A stretch of 64,000 bases of DNA from Prauserella rugosa. GTDB lineage: Bacteria > Actinomycetota > Actinomycetes > Mycobacteriales > Pseudonocardiaceae. The position numbers and the translations under genes were made by a program. Location: contig NZ_JOIJ01000001.1 in the NCBI RefSeq assembly GCF_000719975.1, positions 124,001-188,000 of the forward strand, written 5' to 3'. The notes under the pieces are model-generated. The model saw only the letters and a program-made list of their open reading frames with translations. It had not been told where the DNA came from and searched no databases. The number at the start of each line of letters is the position of its first letter. The first letter of the stretch is position 1. Positions 45,507 to 53,351 of this stretch are shown piece after piece.

Positions 45507-46124
45507 TCAGTCCTGGACGCGGATTCCCGCCCACTCGGAGCAGCGCCAGCCACCGTCGGGACGGGCGTCGAGCCGCACGTAGGCGGTGTTCGGCAACAAA
45601 CCCGTGTCGGCGATCTCAGCCGTGACGTTGGGGGCCAGCCACTCCGCACCGAGCCGGATCGCGCCACCGTGGCTGACGAGCACCACCGCCTCGTCGGTGC
45701 CGTCGTGCCGCTCCCGCAGCCGGTCGACGGCGGTGACGTATCGAGTGCGGACGTCGTGACCGCTCTCGCCGCCGGGCAACGGGACCTCGAGCGCGCCCTG
45801 GGTCCACTGGTGGACGACCTTGCCGTAGGTCTCGATCGCCTCCTGGTCACCGCGCCCTTCGAGGTCGCCGACGTCGACCTCGTGCACCCCGTCGAGCACC
45901 TGCACGTCGGCCGACCGCGCGGCCGCCAGCGGCCCGGCGGTCTGCCGGGCACGCAACGCGCGCGAGGCGTACACCGCGGCGATCGGCTCGTCGGCGAAGG
46001 TCTCCACCAGAGCCTCGGCCTGTTGCCTGCCCAGTTCGGTCAGCGGCGGGCCGGGCAGGGCGGTGTCGAGGATCTTGCGGACGTTCGCTTCGCTCTGAGC
46101 GTGCCGCACGAGGTACAGCCTCAC
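45507..46124 (-). CDS. Histidine phosphatase family protein
   Basis: This 205-residue protein starts with the phosphohistidine motif LYLVRHAQSEAN, has YASRALRARQTA (second Arg), an acid in HEVDVGDLEG and the distal His in VVLVSHGGAIR. This is the phosphoglycerate-mutase-like fold, and small-molecule phosphatase activity is the most likely function. Its GTG overlaps the stop of pheA (GTGA), so the two are coupled. The same pair occurs in M. tuberculosis (Rv3837c-pheA). The physiological substrate is unknown. Confidence 0.88.
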   Translation of the reverse strand: MRLYLVRHAQSEANVRKILDTALPGPPLTELGRQQAEALVETFADEPIAAVYASRALRARQTAGPLAAARSADVQVLDGVHEVDVGDLEGRGDQEAIETYGKVVHQWTQGALEVPLPGGESGHDVRTRYVTAVDRLRERHDGTDEAVVLVSHGGAIRLGAEWLAPNVTAEIADTGLLPNTAYVRLDARPDGGWRCSEWAGIRVQD

Positions 46125-47041
46125 GCGAGTTCTCCCTTCCGGACGGCCTCCACCCAGGCGTCGGCGGCGACGAAGTCGTCGTTACCCGCACCCGGTTCGA
46201 TCGTGGCCGTCACCCCGTCGGCGCGCGGATGGGAGCCGAGGAACCGCACGGACATCGACCGCCTGCGCATGGCCGCCAACGCGTCCGCGATCCGCGGCTC
46301 GGTCACGTGGCCCTCGAAGTCGATGAAGAACCGGTAGGTCCCGTAGTCGCCCTTCACCGGCCGTGCGTCCAGGCGCGTGAGGTTGATGCCGCGCATCGCG
46401 AGTTCGGTGAGCAAGCCGGCCAGCGATCCGGTGCGGTTGGCTGCTGCGACGACGATCGACGTGCGGTCGGCACCGGTCGGCTCGGGCAGCGTGCCGGGGG
46501 TGCGCAGCAGCAGGAAGCGGGTGCGGGCGTCGGCCAGGTCGGCGACGTCGGTGGCGAACGTCTTCAGCGGATAGTGCTCGGCGGCGACCGGGGCGACCAC
46601 GGCGGCGTCGTACTCGCCGTCGAGCACCCCGACGGCCGCGGCCGCCGTGGACGAGGCGACGAGCTGTTCGGCGCCGGGCAGGTGCTCACCGAGCCAGCCA
46701 CGCACCTGGGCGAGCGCATGCGGATGGCTGGCAACCGTCCGCGGCGGGTCGGCGACGGGGTCGCGGTCGGCGCCGACCAGCACGGTGAACCGGATCGGCA
46801 GGAGCGCCTCGGCGACGGCGACGAGCGGATCACCGTCGACGGCACTGTCGAGCGTCGCCGTGACGGGGCCTTCGACGGAGTTCTCGACGGGCACGCAGGC
46901 GCCGTCGGCGGCTCCACTGCGGACCGCCTCGAAGGCTGCCGGGATCGTCTCGACCGGGAACAACTCCTCGCCGCCTGCGAGAACTCTTGCCGCCTGTTCG
47001 GTGAACGTTCCCTGCGGGCCGAAGAACGCGATGCGTACCAC
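46121..47041 (-). CDS. pheA: Prephenate dehydratase
   Basis: This 306-residue enzyme converts prephenate to phenylpyruvate in phenylalanine synthesis. The PDT domain (1-185) shows FFGPQGTFTEQAA, VPVENSVEGPVTATLD and the conserved Thr-Arg-Phe in ADARTRFLLL. The ACT regulatory domain (about 195-275) shows NRTGSLAGLLTELAMRGINL and FFIDFEGH, indicating allosteric control by phenylalanine. No chorismate mutase domain is fused. GTG 47041 follows TAGCCT and 7 nt with no ribosome binding site. It leads the pheA-phosphatase operon. Confidence 0.94.
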   Translation of the reverse strand: MVRIAFFGPQGTFTEQAARVLAGGEELFPVETIPAAFEAVRSGAADGACVPVENSVEGPVTATLDSAVDGDPLVAVAEALLPIRFTVLVGADRDPVADPPRTVASHPHALAQVRGWLGEHLPGAEQLVASSTAAAAVGVLDGEYDAAVVAPVAAEHYPLKTFATDVADLADARTRFLLLRTPGTLPEPTGADRTSIVVAAANRTGSLAGLLTELAMRGINLTRLDARPVKGDYGTYRFFIDFEGHVTEPRIADALAAMRRRSMSVRFLGSHPRADGVTATIEPGAGNDDFVAADAWVEAVRKGELA

Positions 47042-47054
47042 GACCGAAAGGCTA
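47042..47054 (-). promoter_or_regulatory. Candidate leaderless promoter -10 box for pheA
   Basis: On the minus strand TAGCCT (47054-47049) is followed by exactly 7 nt and the GTG at 47041. Confidence 0.5.
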
Positions 47055-47146
47055 GGCGATGGCGAAGATGTTCACTCCCACAGCCCGTTACGCGACTTGC
47101 GCCCGTTTGCCATGCTGTAGACGTGACCGCCGAATCAGGCACCCAT

Positions 47147-47812
47147 ATGACGTGGAATGGCGTGGCTGACATGACCGGTACAGAGCCGGAGACCGACGGG
47201 CCGGACGTCCCCCGGCCGGGCGTCGACGGGCCCGGTGCCGACCACCGCAGCCGCGCCACTCCGGAACTCGTGCTGTGCGCGATCGACGAACCGCTGGCGC
47301 TCGCGTGGGAGACGGTGCCGGAGAAGGTGTCGGGCCCGGTGCGGGTCCATCAGGGATCGGTGCTCGACATCGAGGCGCAGGCGCTCGTGAGCCCGGCCAA
47401 CTCCTACGGGTGGATGCGCGGCGGCATCGACGCCCTGTACGCCAAGGCCTTCCCCGAACTCGAGCAGCGGGTGCGCAGTGCGGTCCTGGCCTCGCACGGC
47501 GGGGAACTTCCGGTCGGCGAGGCGCTCGTCGTGCCGACCGGCGAGCCCGCACCGGCATGGCTGATCAGCGCACCGACGATGCGTGAACCGGGCGAGCAGC
47601 TGCCGCCCGACACGGTGCACCCCTACCTCGCCGCGAAGGCCGTGTTCACCCTGTGGTCGACGGGCACGGTCGAGACGGCCGACGGCACGTACGCCCTGCG
47701 CGACGTCATCGCCACCATCGCGATGCCCGGCCTCGGCACCGGCGTCGGCGGCGTGGCCCCGGAGACCTGCGCCCACCAGGTCGCCGCCGCCTGGGACGAA
47801 GTCTTCGACTGA
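47147..47812 (+). CDS. Macro domain protein
   Basis: This is a protein of about 221 residues with a single macro domain. The core reads VRVHQGSVLDIEAQALVSPANSYGWMRGGIDALYAKAFP, in which the Asn-Ser-Tyr-Gly loop and the Gly-Gly helix bind ADP-ribose-like ligands. IATIAMPGLGTGVGGVAPETCA is the second ligand loop. The N-terminal 30 residues are Asp/Gly/Pro-rich. The start is uncertain: GTG 47123, ATG 47147 and ATG 47171 are in frame and none has a clear ribosome binding site. Function is likely ADP-ribose recognition or removal, by family. Confidence 0.8.
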   Translation: MTWNGVADMTGTEPETDGPDVPRPGVDGPGADHRSRATPELVLCAIDEPLALAWETVPEKVSGPVRVHQGSVLDIEAQALVSPANSYGWMRGGIDALYAKAFPELEQRVRSAVLASHGGELPVGEALVVPTGEPAPAWLISAPTMREPGEQLPPDTVHPYLAAKAVFTLWSTGTVETADGTYALRDVIATIAMPGLGTGVGGVAPETCAHQVAAAWDEVFD

Positions 47813-47850
47813 GCAACCCCTGACGTAGCTGTCGTCGGCACTCCCGAACG

Positions 47851-47886
47851 TTGACAGGCAAGTGCGTGCTTGCCTATCATCGCCGT
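47851..47886 (+). promoter_or_regulatory. Promoter and overlapping ArsR-type operator of the arsR-VOC operon
   Basis: A near-consensus promoter is visible: TTGACA (47851-47856), an 18-bp spacer, and TATCAT (47875-47880). A perfect inverted repeat AGGCAAG-N6-CTTGCCT (47856-47875) fills the spacer. The ATG lies 6 nt after the -10 box, so the mRNA is probably leaderless. Repressor binding here would block RNA polymerase directly, giving autoregulation. Confidence 0.82.
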
Positions 47887-48204
47887 ATGGCCGATGCCGA
47901 CCGGGCGGAGCTGTACAAGGCACTCGCCGATGCGACCCGGCGGATCATTCTCGACGAGCTGTCCGAGCAGAACGGGCAGACGCTGTTCGAACTCTGCGGA
48001 CGGCTCACGTCCAAGCACGGACTCGGTTCGTCGCGGCAGGCGATCTCGCAGCACCTCGACGTCCTCGAGAGCGCCGGGCTGGTCGAGACCCGGCGCGAAG
48101 GGCGCTACAAGTTCCACCATCTCGACACCACCCCACTGCGGGCCATCGCCGACCGCTGGCCCACACCACCCGAGAAGGAGACTCCGCGATGCGGATCCAC
48201 CTGA
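47887..48204 (+). CDS. ArsR family transcriptional repressor
   Basis: This 105-residue winged helix protein has the ArsR core LYKALADATRRIILDELSEQ, the recognition helix region SSRQAISQHLDVLESAGLV and the wing TRREGRYKFHHLD. No metal-binding Cys cluster (CxC or ELCVCDL) is present, so it probably senses a non-metal signal. Members paired with VOC enzymes are common. It has its own perfect operator in the promoter just upstream. Its end overlaps the VOC gene by 16 nt. Confidence 0.9.
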   Translation: MADADRAELYKALADATRRIILDELSEQNGQTLFELCGRLTSKHGLGSSRQAISQHLDVLESAGLVETRREGRYKFHHLDTTPLRAIADRWPTPPEKETPRCGST

Positions 48205-48590
48205 CCAGCGTCTTCGTCGACGACCAGGAGAAGGCCCACCGCTTCTACACCGACGTGCTGGGCTTTCGCACCAAACACGACGTGGACATGGGCGGTGGCG
48301 CCCGCTGGCTGACCGTCGTGTCCCCGGAGAACCCCGGCGGCACGGAACTGTTGCTCGAGCCCGCCGGTCACCCCGCGGTGAAGCCGTACCGCGATGCGCT
48401 GGTCGCCGACGGCATCCCGGCCACCCAGTTCGCCGTCGACGACGTCCACGCCGAGTACGAACGCCTCACCGCGGCCGGCGTGACCTTCACCCAGGGCCCG
48501 GTCGCGATGGGCCCGGTGACCACGGCCGTCCTCGACGACACGTGCGGCAACCTCATTCAGATCGCCACCGAGGCACCGGAACCGGCGTGA
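48189..48590 (+). CDS. VOC (glyoxalase/bleomycin resistance) family protein
   Basis: This 133-residue protein has two beta-alpha-beta-beta-beta modules: VFVDDQEKAHRFYTDVLGFR opens the first and FAVDDVHAEYERLTAAGVTF the second. Potential metal ligands are His4, Glu52 (ELLLEPAGHP) and residues in the C-terminal strand DTCGNLIQI. The family includes glyoxalases, dioxygenases and antibiotic-binding proteins; the function here is unknown. ATG 48189 has AAGGAGA upstream and overlaps arsR, so both are under the ArsR operator. It ends 4 bp from the convergent ESX gene. Confidence 0.88.
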   Translation: MRIHLTSVFVDDQEKAHRFYTDVLGFRTKHDVDMGGGARWLTVVSPENPGGTELLLEPAGHPAVKPYRDALVADGIPATQFAVDDVHAEYERLTAAGVTFTQGPVAMGPVTTAVLDDTCGNLIQIATEAPEPA

Positions 48591-48594
48591 GGAC

Positions 48595-49524
48595 TCAGGT
48601 CGCGGTGGTCCGGTAGGCCTGCGTCACCTCGTCCAGCGACTGCATCAGCTCGACCACCAGTGCCAACAGCCTCGTGATGGTGACGCCCAGGTCGGCGATC
48701 CCCTCGGCGATCTTCAGCGCCGCGGAACCGATGCGCTGAAGGATCGTCCGGACCGCGTTCGGCGCGAGTACGACCGTGGCGGCCTGGATCGCGGCACTCA
48801 CCAACCCACCTGCCAGGTCGGCCAGCACGTCCCGCACCAGCGTGCGGACGGCACCCACGACCTGCGCCATCTGCATCGACGCGCTCTCGAGGGCGAACGA
48901 GGCCGACGCGGCCGCGTTCATGGTCGTCAGGGCCTGGGCCAGCTTGCCGACGTAGGCCATTTTGGCCTCGCCGGACCACTCGGTGGTCTCCTGGCCGAAC
49001 GCCTCCACGATCGCGGCCTGATCGCCGGCCAGTGAGTTGCCGACGTTCTGCCACGTCCGCCCGTACGCCTCGACCATGTTCGGCTCACCGGTGAGCTGGT
49101 GCAGGACCAACCGCAACGGCTCGACGTGCTCGAGCATCCATCCGAGCAGCTGACCCGCGACCGCACCGATGGGGTCCATCGCCGCACCGACGACGTCGAC
49201 ACCGACCGACAGCCCACTGGTGACGGCCGAGGCCCAGTCGCCGTCGTTGATCTGGTTGACGGTGTCCCACACGGTCTGGACCGCCGTGCCCTTCGACAGG
49301 TTGTACCCGGCTTCGCCCACGGTGTCGCCGGTCATGTTGTCGAACTGGCCGGTCGCGGCGCCGAGCACCAGGGACGCCGGGTTGCCGGCACCCGCCAGTA
49401 CCGCGATACCGCCGATCGCGTTGACCGGGTTGTCGAGCACGTCGTACTCGTTGCGGGCGTCGGTGCCCGAGTCGACGAGCGGGTTGTCCGACGACGGATC
49501 GTCTCCGACGAGAGGTGACGACAT
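48595..49524 (-). CDS. Type VII secretion WXG/PPE-like protein
   Basis: This 309-residue protein resembles ESX-exported helical proteins. The mid-part (about 145-225) reads EPNMVEAYGRTWQNVGNSLA and FGQETTEWSGEAKMAYVGKL, with a WSG turn between two helices as in WXG100 proteins. The region before it has Gly/Ala-rich small-residue helices (about 100-135), and the C-terminal 90 residues form hydrophobic helices (LAGGLVSAAIQAATVVLAP). No signal peptide is present. It has AGGAGG 9 nt upstream and follows the EspC-like gene with a 4-bp gap. It is likely a secreted substrate or surface component; function unknown. Confidence 0.72.
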   Translation of the reverse strand: MSSPLVGDDPSSDNPLVDSGTDARNEYDVLDNPVNAIGGIAVLAGAGNPASLVLGAATGQFDNMTGDTVGEAGYNLSKGTAVQTVWDTVNQINDGDWASAVTSGLSVGVDVVGAAMDPIGAVAGQLLGWMLEHVEPLRLVLHQLTGEPNMVEAYGRTWQNVGNSLAGDQAAIVEAFGQETTEWSGEAKMAYVGKLAQALTTMNAAASASFALESASMQMAQVVGAVRTLVRDVLADLAGGLVSAAIQAATVVLAPNAVRTILQRIGSAALKIAEGIADLGVTITRLLALVVELMQSLDEVTQAYRTTAT

Positions 49525-49528
49525 CGCC

Positions 49529-50275
49529 TCACACCTCCTGCGGCGGTTCGGTCGGGTTCGGCATGGGCGCAGGCTGGGGATACGGCTGCGGGTACGGCTG
49601 GGGCGCCGGTTGCGGCATCGGCGCGGGCGGCACGCCGCCGTCCGGTGGCTCCGGCGTCGGCATCGGGGCGGGCTGCGGCGCCGGGTACGGCTGGGGCGTG
49701 GGCATGGGTGCCGGCTGAGGAGCAGGCTGAGGATCCGGTTGCGGTGTCGGCGGATACGGCGGCACGCCGCCTCCGTCCGGCGGATCCGGCGTGGGCATCG
49801 GAACCGGCTGCGGCGTGCCGGGCGGCTGGGTCGGCGTGGGCATCGGCACGGGTTGCGGAGCACCCGGCGGCGGCACCGGGGTCGGCATGGGCACCGGACC
49901 GCCGCCCCCGCTGGGCCCGTCGAACTCGCCCGATCCGCCGAGCTGTTCGAGGATCTTGCGCAACCGCTCGAGCAGTTCCTGCTCCTGCTCGTCGTACCGC
50001 TTGGCCGCCGCCGTGATCGACTTCTCGAGGCGCTGCAGTTCCTGCTGGGCTTCCTTGACCATCTGGGCGCAGCGCTCCTGCGGCATCTTCAGGATCATCG
50101 GCAGGCCCATCTGGAAGCAGATCAGCCCGTAGGCGTCGTTCAGATCGGCCACGTGCGCGGCGGCCTCGGCTGCCGTGCCCACCGACTCCGCCTTCCCGGC
50201 GATGGTCGCGGCGTGCGTGCGCATCTGGTCGGTGTCGGTGCAGAACCCCGACAGTCCCGATCCCGGCGGTGCCAT
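49529..50275 (-). CDS. EspC-like type VII secretion target with long proline-rich repeat tail
   Basis: This 248-residue protein has an N-terminal helical hairpin (FCTDTDQMRTHAATIAGKAE, then YGLICFQMGLPMI) typical of the EspC-like ESX target family, and a coiled-coil segment (about 75-115, QQELQRLEKSITAAAKRYDE). Residues about 125-248 are almost wholly Pro, Met, Gln, Thr and Gly in repeats such as PQPVPMPTP and PQPAPMPTP. Such a tail could span the cell wall or bind wall polymers. It sits in a row with a YbaB-like gene and a WXG/PPE-like gene, as in many actinobacterial ESX satellite loci. Confidence 0.76.
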   Translation of the reverse strand: MAPPGSGLSGFCTDTDQMRTHAATIAGKAESVGTAAEAAAHVADLNDAYGLICFQMGLPMILKMPQERCAQMVKEAQQELQRLEKSITAAAKRYDEQEQELLERLRKILEQLGGSGEFDGPSGGGGPVPMPTPVPPPGAPQPVPMPTPTQPPGTPQPVPMPTPDPPDGGGVPPYPPTPQPDPQPAPQPAPMPTPQPYPAPQPAPMPTPEPPDGGVPPAPMPQPAPQPYPQPYPQPAPMPNPTEPPQEV

Positions 50276-50305
50276 GCGGTCTCCCCTTCCCGGACAGCTG
50301 CTCGA

Positions 50306-50902
50306 TCAGCGGAAGATCGAACCGCCGAAGTCGTCGTCGGTGTCGTCGTCCTCGCGGCGGTCGTCGCGCGCGGGTCGGAAGGTCGGACGCGTCGGCGAGT
50401 CGTGCGGTTCCGCACCGCCGTAGTCGGCCGTCTCGTCCTCGAGCGCGCCGATGTCGTGGGTCCCGCCATCGGTGCCGTCAGTGCCCTCGGCCCCGTCGGC
50501 GCCGATAGCGCCTTCGACCGGGTCGGGGAACTGCTCTCGGTAACCGGCGACGATGTCGGTGCCCGGCCCGTCGTCGCCGACCGTCTCGGCGGTCAACGCG
50601 GCCACGGTGTCGCGCAGCTGGGCCTGTGCCTGGCGCATCGTCGCCATCAGCGCGGCCGACAGTTCCCGCACAGGCGCGCCCTGGCCGCGCTCGGTGATCG
50701 TCAGCTCCGTCGGCACGCCCTTCGAGTCGACGGTCACCCGCACCGTGCCGTCCGGCGACGTGCGGGTCACCGACGTCGCGTCGAGTTTGCTCTGCAGCTC
50801 GCCGTAGCGCTCGGCCTGCTGTTGCAGACCCTGCGCCCACGCCTTCAGATCGTCGGCCAGCTTGGTCGGATCGGGCATCGGATCGGACGTCGAACGGGAC
50901 AC
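50306..50902 (-). CDS. YbaB/EbfC-family protein associated with an ESX locus
   Basis: This 198-residue protein has a YbaB-like domain (about 8-105). A first helix (ADDLKAWAQGLQQQAERYGE) is followed by VTRTSPDGTVRVTVDSKGVP, the beta hairpin of the family, and a second long helix (AALMATMRQAQAQLRDTVAA). The C-terminal 90 residues are highly acidic (DDRREDDDTDDDFGGSIF). YbaB proteins bind DNA as dimers, but many actinobacterial copies lie beside ESX genes and may have another role. GTG 50902 has GAGG 8 nt upstream; ATG 50878 lacks one. It leads the three-gene minus-strand ESX operon. Confidence 0.78.
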   Translation of the reverse strand: MSRSTSDPMPDPTKLADDLKAWAQGLQQQAERYGELQSKLDATSVTRTSPDGTVRVTVDSKGVPTELTITERGQGAPVRELSAALMATMRQAQAQLRDTVAALTAETVGDDGPGTDIVAGYREQFPDPVEGAIGADGAEGTDGTDGGTHDIGALEDETADYGGAEPHDSPTRPTFRPARDDRREDDDTDDDFGGSIFR

Positions 50903-51003
50903 CGGAATCGCCTCGTCTCCCTGGTAGTGCGGTCGAAGCGAAACTAACAGCATTCGCGCGCACACGGGTGCACAACGTCACAGTCCGTTTTCGGCCGCTA
51001 CGG

Positions 51004-51014
51004 CTTACCGTAAG
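51004..51014. promoter_or_regulatory. Short palindrome in the divergent region before coaA
   Basis: CTTAC-C-GTAAG is a perfect inverted repeat in the 168-bp gap between the YbaB-like gene and coaA, and a half-like GTTACG lies at 51021-51026. It may be a regulator site. No other support is available. Confidence 0.3.
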
Positions 51015-51070
51015 AACTGCGTTACGAAGTCGCGGGATCGCCGGCCCACCGACGGGCAAGGAGTGAGCGA

Positions 51071-52003
51071 ATGCCACGGGTCCGTGAGCTGAGCCCATAT
51101 GTCGAATTACAGCGTGACCAGTGGCGGGAGCTCCGGCGCTCCACGCCGCTTCCGTTGACGGCTGAGGAACTGGTCAAGCTCAGAGGTCTCGGCGAGCAGA
51201 TCGATCTCACCGAGGTGGCGGAGGTGTACCTGCCGCTGTCCCGGCTGATCAACCTCCAGGTGGCCGCGCGGCAGCAGCTCTACGAAGCCTCCACGACGTT
51301 CCTCGGCGAGGACACGCGTGGCACGAAGGTTCCGTTCGTCATCGGCATCGCGGGCAGTGTCGCGGTCGGCAAGTCGACCACCGCCCGCATCCTGCGCACG
51401 CTGCTCGCCCGCTGGCCCGACCACCCGCGGGTGGACCTGGTGACCACGGACGGCTTCCTGTACCCGCGGGCCGAACTGGTGCGCCGAGGCATCATGCACC
51501 GCAAGGGTTTCCCGGAAAGCTACGACCGCCGCGCGCTGCTGCGGTTCGTCACCGAGGTCAAGTCCGGGGCCGACGAGGTGTACGCGCCGGTCTACTCCCA
51601 CCTGGCCTACGACATCCTGCCCGGACAGGAGCAGGTGGTGCAGCGGCCGGACATCCTCATCGTCGAAGGTCTGAACGTGCTGCAGCCGGGGCCGAGCCTC
51701 ACGGTGTCGGACCTGTTCGACTTCTCGATCTACGTGGACGCCCACACCGCCGACATCGAGCGGTGGTACATCGAGCGGTTCCTCGAACTGCGGCACACGG
51801 CCTTCGCCGACCCGAACTCGCACTTCCACCACTTCGCCGGGCTCTCGGACGAGGATGCGCGCTTCGAGGCCCAGCACCTGTGGAAGACGATCAACGAGCC
51901 GAACCTGGTCGAGAACATCCGGCCCACGCGTCCACGGGCGACGCTCGTGTTGCGCAAGGACAGCGACCACTCGATCAACCGGGTCCGGCTGCGCAAGCTC
52001 TGA
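51071..52003 (+). CDS. coaA: Pantothenate kinase type I
   Basis: This 310-residue enzyme phosphorylates pantothenate, the first and regulated step of coenzyme A synthesis. The P-loop is [11 protein letters not shown] (Gly-Ser-Val-Ala-Val-Gly-Lys, residues 95-101). Downstream are [13 protein letters not shown] (catalytic Asp), [16 protein letters not shown] and [14 protein letters not shown], all typical of bacterial Coa[21 protein letters not shown] and the final [12 protein letters not shown] complete the match. ATG 51071 has AAGGAG 8 nt upstream. A hexanucleotide repeat lies 48 nt after the stop. Confidence 0.95.
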   Translation: MPRVRELSPYVELQRDQWRELRRSTPLPLTAEELVKLRGLGEQIDLTEVAEVYLPLSRLINLQVAARQQLYEASTTFLGEDTRGTKVPFVIGIAGSVAVGKSTTARILRTLLARWPDHPRVDLVTTDGFLYPRAELVRRGIMHRKGFPESYDRRALLRFVTEVKSGADEVYAPVYSHLAYDILPGQEQVVQRPDILIVEGLNVLQPGPSLTVSDLFDFSIYVDAHTADIERWYIERFLELRHTAFADPNSHFHHFAGLSDEDARFEAQHLWKTINEPNLVENIRPTRPRATLVLRKDSDHSINRVRLRKL

Positions 52004-52050
52004 CTCGCACCGGCCGGCCACGTTGCCCCGACCCGGGTGCGTCCATCTGC

Positions 52051-52086
52051 CAGGCGCAGACGCAGGCACAGGCCCAGGCACAGGCG
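52051..52086. repeat. Hexanucleotide tandem repeat, 6 x CAGRCN
   Basis: Six consecutive 6-bp units (CAGGCG, CAGACG, CAGGCA, CAGGCC, CAGGCA, CAGGCG) lie in the non-coding stretch after coaA. The frame through them would give Gln-Ala repeats, but no gene start is apparent. Confidence 0.75.
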
Positions 52087-52273
52087 TGAACGCGGGCGAT
52101 TCACCCACATGCCGCCCAGCTGTTCCACCGACCGCGGAGCGCGATCGTTCTCGTGCTTTCGGCGGATGATCGGGCGAGGAGACCAGCCGGTCGGCCGATG
52201 GTTCGGTCCAGTCCCAGCGGGCGATTCTTGGTGGCGTACGACGAACCACCTGCGAGGGGGAAGGACCACCATC

Positions 52274-52399
52274 GTGCTCTCGGACATCGTTACCTGGATC
52301 GGCGCGATTCTCGGCATGCTCGTGCTGCTGGCGATGGCGTGCGGCGCATTCGTGCTCGACGTCGACGAGTCGCGGCGGGCGCAGGAGCCCATGCGGTGA
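52274..52399 (+). CDS. Small single-pass membrane protein (41 residues)
   Basis: The sequence begins VLSDIVTWIGAILGMLVLL and continues through a single hydrophobic helix (about residues 5-27), ending with a charged tail LDVDESRRAQEPMR. GTG 52274 has GGAAGGA 8 nt upstream, good support for translation. A GC hairpin (GCCCGC/GGCGGGC) follows the stop near 52401-52418, before the convergent gene. I do not recognise a family; a small regulatory or accessory membrane protein is possible. Confidence 0.6.
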   Translation: MLSDIVTWIGAILGMLVLLAMACGAFVLDVDESRRAQEPMR

Positions 52400-52426
52400 C
52401 AGCCCGCACCGTGGCGGGCGCGCGGC

Positions 52427-53347
52427 TCAGGGCCGCAGCTGGCGTGGGGGTTTCGGCAGTGCGACGCGGGCCTTGCGGATCTCGTCCATGAGGCGGGTCT
52501 TGCGGCCGTGCTCGGCCACCAACCCGGCGAGGTAGGCGGTGAACTCGTCCCTGGTGCCTGCGTCGCGGTGCAGGGTCCGCAGCCGGCGCAGGGCCACCGC
52601 GGCCCTGGCGTAGTTCACGGCGGGATTCCTGGTGTCGCGTCCGGCGATGAGGCCGTCGACGTGCCTGCGATAGACGTCGACGACCAGGTGCGCCGACTCG
52701 GCGGGCAGCTGCCGCGTGAGCGTCCACGCCTCGTCGTCGTGGCCCGCGGCCAGGAGCTCGGAGATGCGGGACGGGTCGGCACCTCTGGCGCGCGCCGCGT
52801 GGGCGATGGCCTCGGAGTGCCTGCCCGCCGCACGCAACGCCCGGACGATCTTGAGGCTGATCTCGACGTCGGGAAGGAGCTTCGACCAGGCGGCAACCAG
52901 CCGGTCGACGTCACCGGTGATCTCCGCGATCTCCTCGGCGAGCCGTTCGGCGATCGCATGCTCCCCCTTGACGGCCGATTCCGGTGTGGACACCGCGAGC
53001 GTGGCATCCACAGTGGACCGGATGTGTTCCATGCCGGTGTCACCGAGCGCTTCGGCGAAGGCGTGCAACGGCACCGTGACGGGCGGGTCGCCGAACGACA
53101 TCGCCAGCACCCAGTCGGCCAGTTCGATCCGGTCGGGCGGGTGCGCCGCGCACGCGCGCGCGTACAACGCGATGGCGCGGTCCAGCAGGGCCTCGTCGAC
53201 TCCGGCGAGCCCCTCCGGCCCGTCGGTGAGCCGGTCGACCGCGAGCCGCGCGAGCCGCGCGACGTCGGCCTGAGTGCCCGCGTCGAGCAGCCGGTTCAGG
53301 GTGTCGAGTACCGCCGCCACCTGGGCAGGGTCACCGACTCGACGCAT
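52427..53347 (-). CDS. Helical-repeat hypothetical protein, partner of the adjacent ATPase
   Basis: This 306-residue protein is almost all alpha-helical and rich in Ala, Arg, Asp and Leu, with helix pairs such as ALLDRAIALYARACAAHPPD and SLKIVRALRAAGRHSEAIAH, resembling TPR or similar solenoids. It has no signal peptide, membrane helix or enzyme motif that I recognise. It starts 4 bp after the stop of the coiled-coil ATPase gene, so the two are cotranscribed and may form a complex. Function unknown. Confidence 0.65.
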   Translation of the reverse strand: MRRVGDPAQVAAVLDTLNRLLDAGTQADVARLARLAVDRLTDGPEGLAGVDEALLDRAIALYARACAAHPPDRIELADWVLAMSFGDPPVTVPLHAFAEALGDTGMEHIRSTVDATLAVSTPESAVKGEHAIAERLAEEIAEITGDVDRLVAAWSKLLPDVEISLKIVRALRAAGRHSEAIAHAARARGADPSRISELLAAGHDDEAWTLTRQLPAESAHLVVDVYRRHVDGLIAGRDTRNPAVNYARAAVALRRLRTLHRDAGTRDEFTAYLAGLVAEHGRKTRLMDEIRKARVALPKPPRQLRP

Positions 53348-53351
53348 CCGA

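Noticed and set aside
52051..52090. Gln-Ala repeat ORF after coaA
   Set aside because: There is no start signal and the frame ends quickly; treated as a hexanucleotide repeat.
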